From NCBI GenBank assembly GCA_002166865.1, contig NHTQ01000001.1, positions 124,001-188,000 of the forward strand: a DNA stretch of 64,000 nt, written 5' to 3'. Each line of letters starts with the position of its first letter. Position 1 is the first letter of the stretch. The position numbers were made by a program, and so were the translations under genes. Under the pieces are notes generated by a model. The model saw only the letters and a list, made by a program, of their open reading frames with translations, was not told where the DNA came from and did not search any database. Origin of the DNA: Rhodobacteraceae bacterium WFHF2C18 (GTDB taxonomy: Bacteria; Pseudomonadota; Alphaproteobacteria; Rhodobacterales; Rhodobacteraceae). Of the stretch, positions 36,801 through 46,957 are shown one piece after another.

Positions 36801-38131
36801 TCGAGCTTTACGAATCCCAGCGGGCGATGCGCAACATGCGCCGGGCGGCGATGCAGCGCGGGGTGGTCGCGGTGCTGGACGTGGGCACATCGAAGACGGC
36901 CTGCCTGGTGCTGCGCTTCGACGGGACCGAGCGGCTGGCCGAGGCCGAGGGCATCGGCACCATGGCCGGGCAGGCCGGGTTCCGCGTGATCGGCGCGGCG
37001 ACGACCCGCTCGCGCGGGGTGCGCCGGGGCGAGATCGAGACCATGGCCGAGACCGAGCGCGCGATCCGCACCGCGGTGCAGGCGGCGCAGAAGATGGCCG
37101 GCATCCGGGTGGATCACGTCATCGCCTGTTTCTCGGGGGCGGGGCCGCGGTCCTACGGGTTGGCCGGCTCGGTCGAGTTGGAGGGCCAGACGGTCAGCGA
37201 GCAGGATGTCAGCCGGGTGCTCTCGGCCTGCGACGTGCCGGACTTCGGCGAGGGGCGCGAGGTGCTGCACGCCCAGCCGGTGAATTTCGCGCTGGATCAC
37301 CGCACGGGGCTGTCGGACCCGCGCGGCCAGATCGGCAACACCCTGTCCACCGACATGCACATGCTGACGGTGGATGCCGCCGCGGTTCAGAACCTGGCCT
37401 ACTGCGTGAAGCGCTGCGACCTGGAACTGGCCGGGCTGGCCAGTTCGGCCTATGTCAGCGGCATCGCGGCGCTGGTGGAGGACGAACAGGAGCTCGGCGC
37501 GGCCTGCATCGACCTGGGCGGCGGCGCCGCGGGCGTTTCGATCTTCCTGAAGAAGCACATGATCTACGCCGACAGCGTCGCCATCGGGGGCGATCACGTG
37601 ACCTCGGACATCTCGATGGCCCTGCAGGTGCCGCAGGCCACGGCCGAGCGGATCAAGACCTTCTACGGGGGCGTCGTGGCCACCGGCATGGACGACCGCG
37701 AGATGATCGAGATCGGCGGCGACACGGGCGATTACGAGCACGACCGGCGCAGCGTCAGCCGGGCGGAGCTGATCGGCATCATGCGCCCGCGGGTGGAGGA
37801 GATCCTCGAGGAGGTGCGCGCCCGGCTGGACGCGGCGGGCTTCGAGCATCTGCCCAGTCAGCAGATCGTGCTCACCGGCGGGGGCAGCCAGATCCCCGGG
37901 CTCGACGGGCTGGCCAGCAAGATCCTGGGCCAGCAGGTGCGGCTGGGCCGTCCCTTGCGGGTGCACGGATTGCCGCAGGCGGCAACGGGGGCGGGATTCG
38001 CCAGCGCGGTGGGCCTGAGCCTTTTCGCGGCGAATCCCCAGGACGAGTGGTGGGACTTCGAGATCCCGGTGGACCGCTACCCGGCGCGCTCTCTCAGGCG
38101 GGCGGTGAAATGGTTCAAGGACAACTGGTAA
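36797..38131 (+). CDS. ftsA: Cell division protein FtsA
   Basis: 444-aa actin-like ATPase tethering FtsZ to the membrane. Phosphate-1 motif VLDVGTSKTACLVLR (about 23-37), the 1C subdomain, the ATP-binding IDLGGGAAGVS near 236-246 and the C-terminal GGGSQIPGL near 357-365 are present; the last residues (RRAVKWFKDNW) form the amphipathic membrane helix. ATG overlaps the ftsQ stop. Confidence 0.97.
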   Translation: MIELYESQRAMRNMRRAAMQRGVVAVLDVGTSKTACLVLRFDGTERLAEAEGIGTMAGQAGFRVIGAATTRSRGVRRGEIETMAETERAIRTAVQAAQKMAGIRVDHVIACFSGAGPRSYGLAGSVELEGQTVSEQDVSRVLSACDVPDFGEGREVLHAQPVNFALDHRTGLSDPRGQIGNTLSTDMHMLTVDAAAVQNLAYCVKRCDLELAGLASSAYVSGIAALVEDEQELGAACIDLGGGAAGVSIFLKKHMIYADSVAIGGDHVTSDISMALQVPQATAERIKTFYGGVVATGMDDREMIEIGGDTGDYEHDRRSVSRAELIGIMRPRVEEILEEVRARLDAAGFEHLPSQQIVLTGGGSQIPGLDGLASKILGQQVRLGRPLRVHGLPQAATGAGFASAVGLSLFAANPQDEWWDFEIPVDRYPARSLRRAVKWFKDNW

Positions 38132-38305
38132 CCGCAAGATGTACGCAATTCGGCAAAATCCCGCGCGGAACACTGCAAATTCGGCCATATTTTGTGGGTT
38201 TTTTCCGTTTTTTTGGTGACGAAAGGCCCCTTGACCGGTAAGAATGGGCGATATCAGGCGGAAAATGGCCTGCAAAGGCGGGCAAAACAGCAGGCGGACA
38301 GAGCA

Positions 38306-39925
38306 ATGACACTTAACCTCAGTATGCCAGGACATGACGAACTCAAGCCGCGCATCACCGTCTTCGGTGTCGGCGGCGCGGGCGGCAACGCGGTCAACAA
38401 CATGATCGAGAAGCAGCTCGACGGGGTGGATTTCGTGGTGGCCAACACCGACGCGCAGGCGCTGCAGCAAAGCAACGCCGAGCACCGGGTGCAACTGGGC
38501 GTCAAGGTGACCGAGGGGCTGGGCGCCGGCGCCAAGGCCACCATTGGGGCCGCCGCCGCCGAGGAATCGATCGAACAGATCGTCGATCACCTGGCCGGGG
38601 CGCACATGTGCTTCATCACCGCCGGCATGGGCGGGGGCACCGGCACCGGGGCCGCGCCGATCATCGCGCAGGCCGCGCGGGAACTGGGTGTCCTGACGGT
38701 GGGCGTGGTCACCAAGCCGTTCCAGTTCGAGGGCGTCAAGCGCATGCGCCAGGCCGAGGACGGGGTCGACTCGCTGCAGAAGATGGTGGACACCCTCATC
38801 ATCATTCCCAACCAGAACCTGTTCCGGCTGGCGAACGAGAAGACGACTTTCACAGAGGCGTTCTCGATGGCCGATGACGTGCTCTACCAGGGCGTCAAGG
38901 GCGTGACCGACCTGATGGTGCGCCCCGGGCTCATCAACCTGGACTTCGCCGACGTGCGCGCGGTGATGGACGAGATGGGCAAGGCCATGATGGGCACCGG
39001 CGAGGACAGCAGCGAGGACCGCGCGATCCAGGCCGCCGAGAAGGCCATCGCGAACCCGCTGCTGGACGAGATCAGCCTCAAGGGCGCGAAGGGCGTGCTC
39101 ATCAACATCACCGGCGGACACGACCTGACCCTGTTCGAACTCGACGAGGCGGCCAACCGCATCCGCGAGGAAGTGGACGCCGAAGCCAATATCATCGTCG
39201 GCAGCACCCTGGACACCGACATGGAGGGCACCATGCGGGTCAGCGTGGTGGCCACCGGCATCGACGCCAGCCAGGCCGAGACCGAGGTGCCGGTGCCGCG
39301 GCGCAAGCTGTCGGAACCGCTGAAGCCCACGGCCGAGCAGCAAGTCACCCCGGCCCCGATCGGGGCGGAAGCCCCTGCCGAGCCGGCGCCCGAGCCCGAG
39401 CCCGAAAACGAGCCGAGCCTCTTCACCGGCTTCGACGCGCAGCGCGCGGCGGCCGAGGAGCAGATGGAGGACATCTTCGACGCCGAGGCCCCGCAGGAGG
39501 ACGACCTGCCGCCGCCGGCCTATACGCCGAACGTTGCCGAGTTCGATCCCGCCGCGGCGCAGGAAGCCGCGGAAGCGCCCGAGGACTACGTCGCGCCGCA
39601 GCGTCCCGCGGCCGGAACGCCCTCGCCGGATGCGGTGGCCCGCCTGCAGGCCGCCGTTGGCAAGGCCCAGGGCCAGCAGGGACAGCAGGGGCAGGGCCCG
39701 GCGCAGCAGCAGCCCGCGCAGGAGCATCAGGCCGAGCGGTCGCGCTTCGGCATCAATTCGCTCATCAACCGGATGACCGGCCACGGCGGCGAGGGCGAAG
39801 GCGCGCAGCGCGCCGTGCGCCAGCAGCCGCCGGTGCAGTCGCGGCAGGCCCCGCCGGAACCCGAGGCCGACGAGGAAGAGGACCAGATCGAGATCCCGGC
39901 GTTCCTGCGGCGCCAGGCGAACTGA
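38306..39925 (+). CDS. ftsZ: Cell division protein FtsZ
   Basis: 539-aa tubulin-like GTPase forming the Z ring. GTP-binding signature [12 protein letters not shown] (about 107-118), T7 loop [11 protein letters not shown] (about 210-220), then a long Pro/Gln/Glu-rich disordered linker (about 330-520), and the C-terminal FtsA/ZipA-binding peptide [10 protein letters not shown]. Such long linkers are usual in alphaproteobacteria. A 174-bp T-rich gap after ftsA could hold its own promoter. A clear terminator follows. Confidence 0.98.
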   Translation: MTLNLSMPGHDELKPRITVFGVGGAGGNAVNNMIEKQLDGVDFVVANTDAQALQQSNAEHRVQLGVKVTEGLGAGAKATIGAAAAEESIEQIVDHLAGAHMCFITAGMGGGTGTGAAPIIAQAARELGVLTVGVVTKPFQFEGVKRMRQAEDGVDSLQKMVDTLIIIPNQNLFRLANEKTTFTEAFSMADDVLYQGVKGVTDLMVRPGLINLDFADVRAVMDEMGKAMMGTGEDSSEDRAIQAAEKAIANPLLDEISLKGAKGVLINITGGHDLTLFELDEAANRIREEVDAEANIIVGSTLDTDMEGTMRVSVVATGIDASQAETEVPVPRRKLSEPLKPTAEQQVTPAPIGAEAPAEPAPEPEPENEPSLFTGFDAQRAAAEEQMEDIFDAEAPQEDDLPPPAYTPNVAEFDPAAAQEAAEAPEDYVAPQRPAAGTPSPDAVARLQAAVGKAQGQQGQQGQGPAQQQPAQEHQAERSRFGINSLINRMTGHGGEGEGAQRAVRQQPPVQSRQAPPEPEADEEEDQIEIPAFLRRQAN

Positions 39926-39957
39926 GCCGCGCGGCGCAATCATGCCGATCAAGGGAA

Positions 39958-39981
39958 GGGCCGCTGCGGCGGCCCTTTTTT
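39958..39981 (+). terminator. Rho-independent terminator after ftsZ
   Basis: Stem GGGCCGC/GCGGCCC with a short loop followed by six T residues, 32 bp after the ftsZ stop. Confidence 0.88.
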
Positions 39982-40148
39982 CATGACATCTCAAGGGGTT
40001 GTCCCGAAAGCCTCAGGTCGGCGAAAAACCGCTTGGCCGCGCCCGGCGATGTTTCAGGACGTTGCAAAGATTGAATTGAGCGGCGCCGGCGTGGGAGTTA
40101 CACACGCCGGTGTAACAAGAACTTAACCATGGGCAGTGCGAGGCGCGC

Positions 40149-41069
40149 GTGCAGACGACGCTGAAATCTCCGGCCAGTTTCGAAGGGGTGGGCCTGCACT
40201 CCGGCCGCCCGGCGGTGGCGACGATCCGCCCGGCCTTGCCGGGCCGCGGGATCCGCTTCGTCCGGACGGATGTCTCCGGCGCGCCGAACGAAATCCCGGC
40301 GCTGTGGCACCTTGTCCGCCAGTCGCCGCTTTGCACGCGGCTGGAGAACGAGGCCGGCGTGGCCGTGGCCACCGTCGAGCACGTGATGGCCGCGCTGGTG
40401 GGCTGCGGGGTCCATAACGCCGTGATCGAGGTGGACGGGCCCGAACTTCCGATCCTGGACGGCAGTTCCGCGCCCTTCGTCCGGGGGATCCTCTGGGCCG
40501 GCCTGCGCCAGGTTGACCGCCCCCTGCGCGCGCTGAAGGTTCTCAAGCCGGTGGAGGTGACGCGCGGTGCCGCCCGGGCGCGGCTGAGCCCCCATGACAC
40601 GCTGGTGGTGGATTTCGCCATCGCCTTCGACGATGCCGCCATCGGGGTGCAGGAAAAGTCGCTCAACCTGTCCAACGGCAGCTTCGTGCGCGAACTGTCG
40701 GCCAGCCGCACCTTCTGCCGCATGGCGGACGTCGAGGCGATGCGGCGCCAGGGGCTCGCCCTTGGCGGGACGCTGGAAAACGCGGTCGTCGTGGACGGGG
40801 ACGAGGTGCTGAGCCCCGGCGGTCTGCGTCACGCCGACGAGGCCGTGCGCCACAAGATGCTGGACGCCGTCGGCGACCTGGGACTGGCGGGCTATCCGGT
40901 GCTGGGGCACTACCAGGGCGAACGCGCGGGCCACGCGGTCACGAACGCGTTGCTGCATGCGCTTTTCGACGCGCCCGACAGCTACGAGATCGTCACCTGC
41001 GACGTGGACACCGCCGCACGCCTGCCCGGCGTGGGCGTGCGCCGAAGCGAGATCCCCGACGTCGCCTGA
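40149..41069 (+). CDS. lpxC: UDP-3-O-acyl-N-acetylglucosamine deacetylase
   Basis: 306-aa zinc deacetylase, the committed step of lipid A synthesis. Zinc ligand His78 (TVEHVMAAL), the His/Asp pair in RHKMLDAVGD, and the catalytic His in GHYQGERAGHAVTN near the end are all seen, along with the N-terminal motif GVGLHSGRP. Start is GTG at 40149. Separated from ftsZ by a terminator, so probably has its own promoter. Confidence 0.97.
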   Translation: MQTTLKSPASFEGVGLHSGRPAVATIRPALPGRGIRFVRTDVSGAPNEIPALWHLVRQSPLCTRLENEAGVAVATVEHVMAALVGCGVHNAVIEVDGPELPILDGSSAPFVRGILWAGLRQVDRPLRALKVLKPVEVTRGAARARLSPHDTLVVDFAIAFDDAAIGVQEKSLNLSNGSFVRELSASRTFCRMADVEAMRRQGLALGGTLENAVVVDGDEVLSPGGLRHADEAVRHKMLDAVGDLGLAGYPVLGHYQGERAGHAVTNALLHALFDAPDSYEIVTCDVDTAARLPGVGVRRSEIPDVA

Positions 41070-41180
41070 GCGGCGGCGGGAATTTTTCCAAAGGCGTTTT
41101 GCCCCGCAAAATTCTGTGCTAGGACCTTTTCACGCGCCGGGGCCGGGCCCCGGCCATCCGCAGCAGAGGTGAGTGCGAGC

Positions 41181-42029
41181 ATGACAGGCGGCAGATCCGG
41201 GTTGGCGCTGGCGGTGGCCTTGATGAGTGGCCTCGCCTTGGCGGGATGCGGCGGCGAAGGCGAAGTGGAGCGCGGCGAGGTCGACTACGAGAACTTCACC
41301 GCCCGGCAGATCTTCGAGCGGGCCGAATACGACCTGGCCCGGGGCAACGAGAGCCTGGCGGCCGAGGTCTTTTCCGAGGTCGAGCGGCTTTATCCCTACT
41401 CGGACTGGGCCAAGCGCGCGCTGATCATGCAGGCCTTCGCGCATCACAAGGCCGAGGAATACGAGGAAAGCCGCGCCGCGGCGCAGCGCTACATCGACTT
41501 CTACCCCACCGACGAGGATGCCGCCTACGCCCAGTACCTTCTGGCGCTGAGCTATTACGACCAGATCGACGAGGTCGGCCGCGACCAGGGTCTGACGTTC
41601 CAGGCGCTGCAATCGCTGCGCAAGGTGATCGAGACCTATCCCGACAGCGAATATGCCCGGTCGGCCATCCTGAAGTTCGACCTGGCCTTCGACCATCTGG
41701 CGGCCAAGGAGATGGAAGTGGGCCGCTACTACCTCAAGCGCGACCACTACACCTCGGCCATCAGCCGGTTCCGCGTGGTGGTCGAGGATTTCCAGACCAC
41801 CAGTCACACGCCCGAGGCGTTGCACCGGCTGGTGGAATCCTACCTGTCGCTTGGCCTGACCGACGAGGCGCGCACGGCGGGGGCGATCCTGGGGCACAAT
41901 TTCCGCGGCACCGAGTGGTACGAGGACAGTTATGCCCTGCTCACGGGGCAGGGGCTGACGCTGGAGGCCACCGGCGACAACTGGCTGCGCAAGGTCTACC
42001 GCCAGATGATCCAGGGCCGGTGGCTCTAG
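41181..42029 (+). CDS. bamD: Outer membrane protein assembly factor BamD
   Basis: 282-aa outer-membrane lipoprotein of the BAM complex that inserts beta-barrel proteins. Signal peptide ends in LALAGC with Cys23 as lipid site; TPR repeats span about 35-250 (RQIFERAEYDLARGN, FSEVERLYPYSDWAKRA). ATG 41181 is placed 7 bp after AGAGGTGAG; an in-frame GTG at 41169 is less likely. Between lpxC and recN, the usual alphaproteobacterial order. Confidence 0.95.
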   Translation: MTGGRSGLALAVALMSGLALAGCGGEGEVERGEVDYENFTARQIFERAEYDLARGNESLAAEVFSEVERLYPYSDWAKRALIMQAFAHHKAEEYEESRAAAQRYIDFYPTDEDAAYAQYLLALSYYDQIDEVGRDQGLTFQALQSLRKVIETYPDSEYARSAILKFDLAFDHLAAKEMEVGRYYLKRDHYTSAISRFRVVVEDFQTTSHTPEALHRLVESYLSLGLTDEARTAGAILGHNFRGTEWYEDSYALLTGQGLTLEATGDNWLRKVYRQMIQGRWL

Positions 42030-42051
42030 GCCACGGGCGACGAGGGAGCGA

Positions 42052-43701
42052 GTGCTCAGAGCGCTGGACATCCGTGACATCCTGATCATCGACCGGCTGG
42101 AGCTGACCGTCCGGCCGGGCCTGAACGTGCTGACCGGGGAGACCGGCGCGGGCAAGTCGATCCTGCTGGATTCGCTGGGCTTCGTGCTGGGCTGGCGGGG
42201 CCGGGCCGATCTGGTCCGCGCCGGCGCGGCACAGGGCGAGGTGACGGCGGAATTCGAATTGCCCCAGGATCATCCCGCCCATGCCGTCCTGACCGATGCC
42301 GGCCTGCCGGGGGGCGAGGAGTTGATCCTGCGGCGGGTGAACACCCGGGAAGGGCGCAAGACCGCCTGGGTGAACGACCGCCGCTGCTCGGGCGAGGTGC
42401 TGCGGCGGCTGTCGGATACCCTGGTGGAACTGCACGGCCAGCACGATGACCGCGGGCTCCTGAACCCGCGCGGGCACCGTGACCTGCTGGACGCCTATGC
42501 GCGGCTGGACGCGCCGAAGGCCGAGACGCGGCGGGCCTGGGCCGCGGCGGCGGCGGCGCGCAAGCGGCTGGCCGAGGCGGAGGCCGCGCTGGCCGAGGCC
42601 CGCGCCGAGGAGGACTTCCTGCGCCATGCGGTCGGCGAACTGGACGATCTGGCCCCGCAGCCGGGCGAGGATGCCGAGCTGGACACCCGCCGCCGCCTGA
42701 TGCAGGGCGCCGAACGGATCCGCGAGGATATCGGCAAGGCGCAGGCCGCGCTTGGGCCGGAGGGGGCCGAGGGCGCGGCCGGGGATGCGATGCGCTGGCT
42801 GGAAGGCGTGGCCGACCAGGCGGAGGGGCGGCTGGACGCGCCGCTGGAGGCGATCGGCCGGGCGCTGGTGGAGCTTGACGAGGCCGCGCAGGGCGTCACG
42901 ACCTGCCTGGAAGCGCTGCGCTTCGACCCGCGGGAACTGGAAGAGACCGAGGAGCGGCTTTTTGCCATCCGGGCCCTGGCCCGCAAACACGGGGTGATGC
43001 CCGATGACCTGGGCGCGCTGGCCGAGGATCTGCGCGCGCGACTGGCCCGCATTGACCGCGGCGCCGAGGACATCGCCGGTTTGCAGGCGGCGGTGACGGA
43101 GGCCGAGGCCGCCTATGACGCGGCGGCGGCCGCGCTGAGCGCGGCGCGGGCCGAGGCCGCGGGCCGCCTGGATACGGCGGTGACGGCGGAACTGGCCCCG
43201 CTGAAGATGGAGCGCGCCGAATTCCGCACCGAGCTGGCGGCGGCCGAGCCCGGGCCGGCGGGGCGTGACGCGGTGACCTTCACCGTGGCCACGAATCCCG
43301 GCGCGCCGGCCGGGCCGCTCAACCGGATCGCCTCGGGCGGGGAACTGAGCCGCTTCCTGCTGGCGCTCAAGGTCTGCCTGACCGGCACGGACTCGGGCCG
43401 CACCATGATCTTCGACGAGATCGACCGCGGCGTGGGCGGCGCAACGGCCGATGCCGTGGGCCGCCGGCTGGCGCAGCTGGCGGCGCAGGGCCAGGTGCTG
43501 GTGGTGACGCATTCGCCCCAGGTGGCCGCGCGGGCGGCGCATCACTGGCGCGTGGAGAAACGGGTGGAAGACGAGATCACCCTGTCCACAGTCACCCCCC
43601 TCCAGGGCCCCGACCGCGTGGACGAGATCGCCCGGATGCTGTCAGGCGACAGGGTGACGGCCGAGGCACGCGCGGCCGCCGAGGCGCTGATGGCCGGGTA
43701 A
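42052..43701 (+). CDS. recN: DNA repair protein RecN
   Basis: 549-aa SMC-like ATPase for double-strand-break repair. Walker A GETGAGKSILLDSLG (about 29-43), a long Ala-rich coiled coil (about 155-385), the ABC signature ASGGELSRFLLALK (about 425-438) and Walker B IFDEIDRGVGG (about 452-462) followed by VTHSPQVAARA. GTG start at 42052. It follows bamD by 22 bp. Length is normal. Confidence 0.96.
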   Translation: MLRALDIRDILIIDRLELTVRPGLNVLTGETGAGKSILLDSLGFVLGWRGRADLVRAGAAQGEVTAEFELPQDHPAHAVLTDAGLPGGEELILRRVNTREGRKTAWVNDRRCSGEVLRRLSDTLVELHGQHDDRGLLNPRGHRDLLDAYARLDAPKAETRRAWAAAAAARKRLAEAEAALAEARAEEDFLRHAVGELDDLAPQPGEDAELDTRRRLMQGAERIREDIGKAQAALGPEGAEGAAGDAMRWLEGVADQAEGRLDAPLEAIGRALVELDEAAQGVTTCLEALRFDPRELEETEERLFAIRALARKHGVMPDDLGALAEDLRARLARIDRGAEDIAGLQAAVTEAEAAYDAAAAALSAARAEAAGRLDTAVTAELAPLKMERAEFRTELAAAEPGPAGRDAVTFTVATNPGAPAGPLNRIASGGELSRFLLALKVCLTGTDSGRTMIFDEIDRGVGGATADAVGRRLAQLAAQGQVLVVTHSPQVAARAAHHWRVEKRVEDEITLSTVTPLQGPDRVDEIARMLSGDRVTAEARAAAEALMAG

Positions 43702-43723
43702 CCCGACCGCGCCCCGATGCGCG

Positions 43724-45100
43724 TCAGGTGCCCGGCGGGACCAGCTTGCCGGGGTTCATGATGCCGGCGGGATCGAGCGCGCGCTTGAGCGCCCCCATGA
43801 GGGGCCAGGCGGCCTCGTGTTCGCGCGCCATGTAGTCGCGCTTGCCCACGCCGATGCCGTGCTCGCCGGTCGCGGTGCCGCCCAGTGTCAGCGCGCGCTC
43901 CACCATGCGGTGCGCGGCCGCCTTGGCGCGGGTGACTTCGTCGGCATCGGTTTCATCGAACATCAGGATGGCGTGGAAGTTGCCGTCGCCCACATGGCCC
44001 AGGATGGGCCCCTGGACCCCGGCCTGTGCCAGGTCGGCGCGGGTTCCCTCGATGGCCTGGGCAAGGCGCGAGATCGGCACGCAGATATCCGTCACGATCG
44101 AGCGCGCCCCAGGCCGGGCGGCGAGGATGGCGTGAAAGGCGTTGTGACGCATGGTCCAGAGCGCGGTGCGGTCCTCGGTGCGGGTGGCCCATTCGAAGCC
44201 CGCCCCGCCGTGATCCGCCGCGATCGTTCCGAAGGTTTCGGCCTGTTCGGCCACGCCCGTCTCGGAGCCGTGGAACTCCAGCAGCAGGTGCGTCGTCTCG
44301 GGCAGGTCCATGCCCGCGTAGGCGTTGACGGCGGCCACGCTGTCGGGATCCATCAGCTCAATCCGGGCCAGCGGAAGGCCCATCTGGATCGTCTCGATCA
44401 CGGCCTGCACGGCCGAGGCCACATCGGGAAAGGCGCAGACGGCCGCGGAGATGGCCTCGGGCTGGCCCTGCAGGCGCAGGGTGAGTTCCGTGATCAGCCC
44501 CAGAGTGCCCTCGGCGCCGACAAAAAGCGCCGTCAGATCGTAGCCCGAGGACGACTTGCGCGCGCGCGAGCCGGTGCGGATCACCGCGCCGTCGGCGGTG
44601 ACGACCTCAAGGCCGAGGACGTTGTCGCGCATGGTGCCGTAGCGCACGGCGGTGGTGCCGCTGGCGCGGGTGGAGGCCATGCCGCCCAGGGAGGCGTTGG
44701 CGCCGGGATCGACCGGGAAGAACAGGCCGGTGGCGCGCAGGTCCTCGTTCAGGGCCTCGCGGGTGACACCGGGCTGGATCGTGACGTCCATGTCCTCGGG
44801 CCGGACCGCGAGGATCCGGTTCATGCGGGAGAAATCGACGCTGACGCCCCCCTCCAAGGCCTGGGCCTGCCCCTCAAGCGAGGTGCCGGTGCCCCAGCCC
44901 ACCAGCGGGCAGCCGTGGCGCGCGCAGGTGCGCACGATCCGGGCCACCTCCTCGGTGCTGTCGGGATAGGCCACCGCGTCGGGCGGGGAGAGGGGGAAAT
45001 GGGTTTCGCTGCCTCCGTGCAGATCCAGATCGGACTTGGAGCGCGTGAGCCGTTGTCCTAGAAGTGAGGTGAGTTCGGCGATTGCCTCCTGTCTACCCAT
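43724..45100 (-). CDS. FAD-binding oxidase, D-lactate dehydrogenase/GlcD type
   Basis: 458-aa flavoenzyme with an N-terminal PCMH-type FAD domain (about 40-215; VGWGTGTSLEGQAQAL and the GASLGGM-like NASLGGMASTRASG) and a C-terminal FAD-oxidase C domain (about 220-455) with the metal/substrate His motif HVGDGNFHAIL and the GTATGEHGIGVGK stretch. Probably oxidises D-lactate or a related 2-hydroxy acid with a membrane electron acceptor. No GlcE/GlcF partners adjacent. ATG 45100. Confidence 0.88.
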   Translation of the reverse strand: MGRQEAIAELTSLLGQRLTRSKSDLDLHGGSETHFPLSPPDAVAYPDSTEEVARIVRTCARHGCPLVGWGTGTSLEGQAQALEGGVSVDFSRMNRILAVRPEDMDVTIQPGVTREALNEDLRATGLFFPVDPGANASLGGMASTRASGTTAVRYGTMRDNVLGLEVVTADGAVIRTGSRARKSSSGYDLTALFVGAEGTLGLITELTLRLQGQPEAISAAVCAFPDVASAVQAVIETIQMGLPLARIELMDPDSVAAVNAYAGMDLPETTHLLLEFHGSETGVAEQAETFGTIAADHGGAGFEWATRTEDRTALWTMRHNAFHAILAARPGARSIVTDICVPISRLAQAIEGTRADLAQAGVQGPILGHVGDGNFHAILMFDETDADEVTRAKAAAHRMVERALTLGGTATGEHGIGVGKRDYMAREHEAAWPLMGALKRALDPAGIMNPGKLVPPGT

Positions 45101-45189
45101 GCCGCGCCTTTCCGTTGAGTGGTATGGGCGCAGACTAGGCGATGCGGTGGCCGCGGGAAAGCCTGCCGGCGGCGGATATTGGACGGAGG

Positions 45190-46875
45190 ATGTCAGAACC
45201 AGACCAATCCTTCCTGCGTCAGAAGCTGGGATCGGCCCGGGGCAAGACGCGCCGGGCCTGGACCGTGTTGCGCGACCACGGGCCGAGCCAGTTCCAGTTC
45301 TGGCTGATCGCACTGGCGATCGGGATCGCGGCGGGCATCGCCGCGCTGTTGTTCCGCAAGGGGATCACGGCGTTGCAGGCGCTGGTCTACGGCACGCCCG
45401 ACGTGGCGCGGGTGCACAGCGTGGCCGAGGTGCTGCCGTGGTACTGGATCCTGTGCGTGCCCATCTGCGGCGGGCTGGTGGTGGGGCTGATCCTGCACCA
45501 TTTCACCGACGACGGGCGGGTGCGCTCGGTGCCGGACGTGATCGAAGGGGCGGCGCTTGCCGAGGGCCGGGTCGAGGGGCGCGCGGGGGCCGTCTCCGTC
45601 CTGGCCTCGCTGATCACCCTGGGCACGGGCGGTTCCTCGGGGCGGGAAGGGCCGGTTGTGCACATGGCCTCGCTGATCTCCAGCTGGGTGAGCGACCGGA
45701 TCAATGCCAACGGGATCACCGGCCGCGACCTGCTGGGCTGCGCGGTGGCCGCGGCGGTCTCGGCCAGTTTCAACGCGCCGATCGCGGGGGCGTTGTTCGC
45801 GCTGGAGGTCGTCCTGCGGCACTTCGCGCTGCACGCCTTCGCCCCCATCGTGATCGCCAGCGTGGCCGGCACGGTCATCAACCGGCTGGAATTCGGGGAC
45901 ATCACCGAATTCACCCTGCCGGAGACGACCGCGCTGGCCTTCTACGTGGAACTGCCCGCCTTTTTGCTGCTGGGGCTGGTCTGCGGGGTGGTGGCGGCGG
46001 TGCTGATGCAGGCCATGTTCTTCGCCGAAGACGTAGCGGGCTACCTCCAGGTGCGCAGCCGGCTGCCGCGCTGGCTGCGCCCGGCGGGGGCGGGCGCCCT
46101 GCTGGGGCTGATCGCGATCTGGTATCCGCACATCATCGGCGTGGGCTACGAGACGACCGAGAAGGCGCTGACCGGGCGGCTGGACCTGTGGACGGTCGTG
46201 ATCTTCGCCGTGGTCAAGGTGGTGGCGGTGGCGATCACCATCGGCGGGCGCATGGGCGGCGGGGTCTTTTCCCCGTCGCTGATGGTGGGGGCCTTCACCG
46301 GGTTGGCCTTCGGGCTGATCGCCACCTCGCTTTTTCCCGAGGTCTCGGGCGCGCCCACGCTGTATGCGCTCGCCGGGATGGGGGCGGTGGCGGCGGCGGT
46401 GCTGGGCGCGCCGATCTCGACCACGCTGATCGTCTTCGAACTGACGGGTGACTGGCAGACGGGGCTGGCGGTGATGGTGGCGGTCTCGCTGTCCACGGCG
46501 CTGGGGGCGCGGCTGGTGCGGCGATCCTTCTTCCTGACGCAGCTTGCGCGGCGCGGGATCCGGCTGGCGGCGGGGCCGCATGCCTACCTTCTGGCGATGT
46601 TCCGGGTGGGCAAGATCATGCGCGAGCCAGGGGATGCGCGGTTTTCCGAGGCGCGGTCGTGGGAGCTGATCGAGGAGGGGATCTACATCGACCGCAACGC
46701 GACGCTGGAGGCCGCCATGCCGCTGTTCGAGCGGCACGGCGTGATCTTCATCCCGGTGGTCACGCTGGCCGGCGAGGGCAGGCCGCCGCGCCTGGATGGC
46801 GCGCTGTTCCATGTGGACGCGTTGAAGACCTACAACCGTGCCCTGGCCGCCATTTCGGAGGAAGAGCACAGCTAG
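45190..46875 (+). CDS. ClC-family chloride channel/antiporter with C-terminal CBS-like domain
   Basis: 561-aa membrane protein. ClC selectivity motifs are present: GSSGREGP with the gating glutamate (about residue 155) and GGVFSPSL (about 358-365). The first motif is SVPDVIEG instead of the classical GSGIPE, seen in other short-branch bacterial ClCs. After about 12 helices a soluble tail (about 490-561) resembles a partial CBS domain. ATG 45190 follows ACGGAGG. Divergent from the FAD oxidase gene. Confidence 0.9.
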   Translation: MSEPDQSFLRQKLGSARGKTRRAWTVLRDHGPSQFQFWLIALAIGIAAGIAALLFRKGITALQALVYGTPDVARVHSVAEVLPWYWILCVPICGGLVVGLILHHFTDDGRVRSVPDVIEGAALAEGRVEGRAGAVSVLASLITLGTGGSSGREGPVVHMASLISSWVSDRINANGITGRDLLGCAVAAAVSASFNAPIAGALFALEVVLRHFALHAFAPIVIASVAGTVINRLEFGDITEFTLPETTALAFYVELPAFLLLGLVCGVVAAVLMQAMFFAEDVAGYLQVRSRLPRWLRPAGAGALLGLIAIWYPHIIGVGYETTEKALTGRLDLWTVVIFAVVKVVAVAITIGGRMGGGVFSPSLMVGAFTGLAFGLIATSLFPEVSGAPTLYALAGMGAVAAAVLGAPISTTLIVFELTGDWQTGLAVMVAVSLSTALGARLVRRSFFLTQLARRGIRLAAGPHAYLLAMFRVGKIMREPGDARFSEARSWELIEEGIYIDRNATLEAAMPLFERHGVIFIPVVTLAGEGRPPRLDGALFHVDALKTYNRALAAISEEEHS

Positions 46876-46917
46876 GACGCCGGGCAGGACACCGGTCCGG
46901 GGCGAAGCGCCCTGGAG

Positions 46918-46939
46918 GCCCCGGCGCGGGGGCCGGGGC
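46918..46939. terminator. GC hairpin between convergent clc and DUF427 genes
   Basis: Perfect 8-bp arms GCCCCGGC/GCCGGGGC with a 6-base loop. Shares the core GGAGGCCCCGG with the duplicated palindromes before murB. Could be a bidirectional terminator or a REP-like element. Confidence 0.5.
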
Positions 46940-46957
46940 GCGTGGGCGCGCCGCGGG

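Noticed and set aside
36065..39994. Minus-strand open frame of about 1300 codons opposite ftsQ-ftsA-ftsZ
   Set aside because: Low-complexity His/Arg/Gly/Val-rich product typical of antisense frames in GC-rich genes; the plus strand encodes well-conserved proteins throughout.
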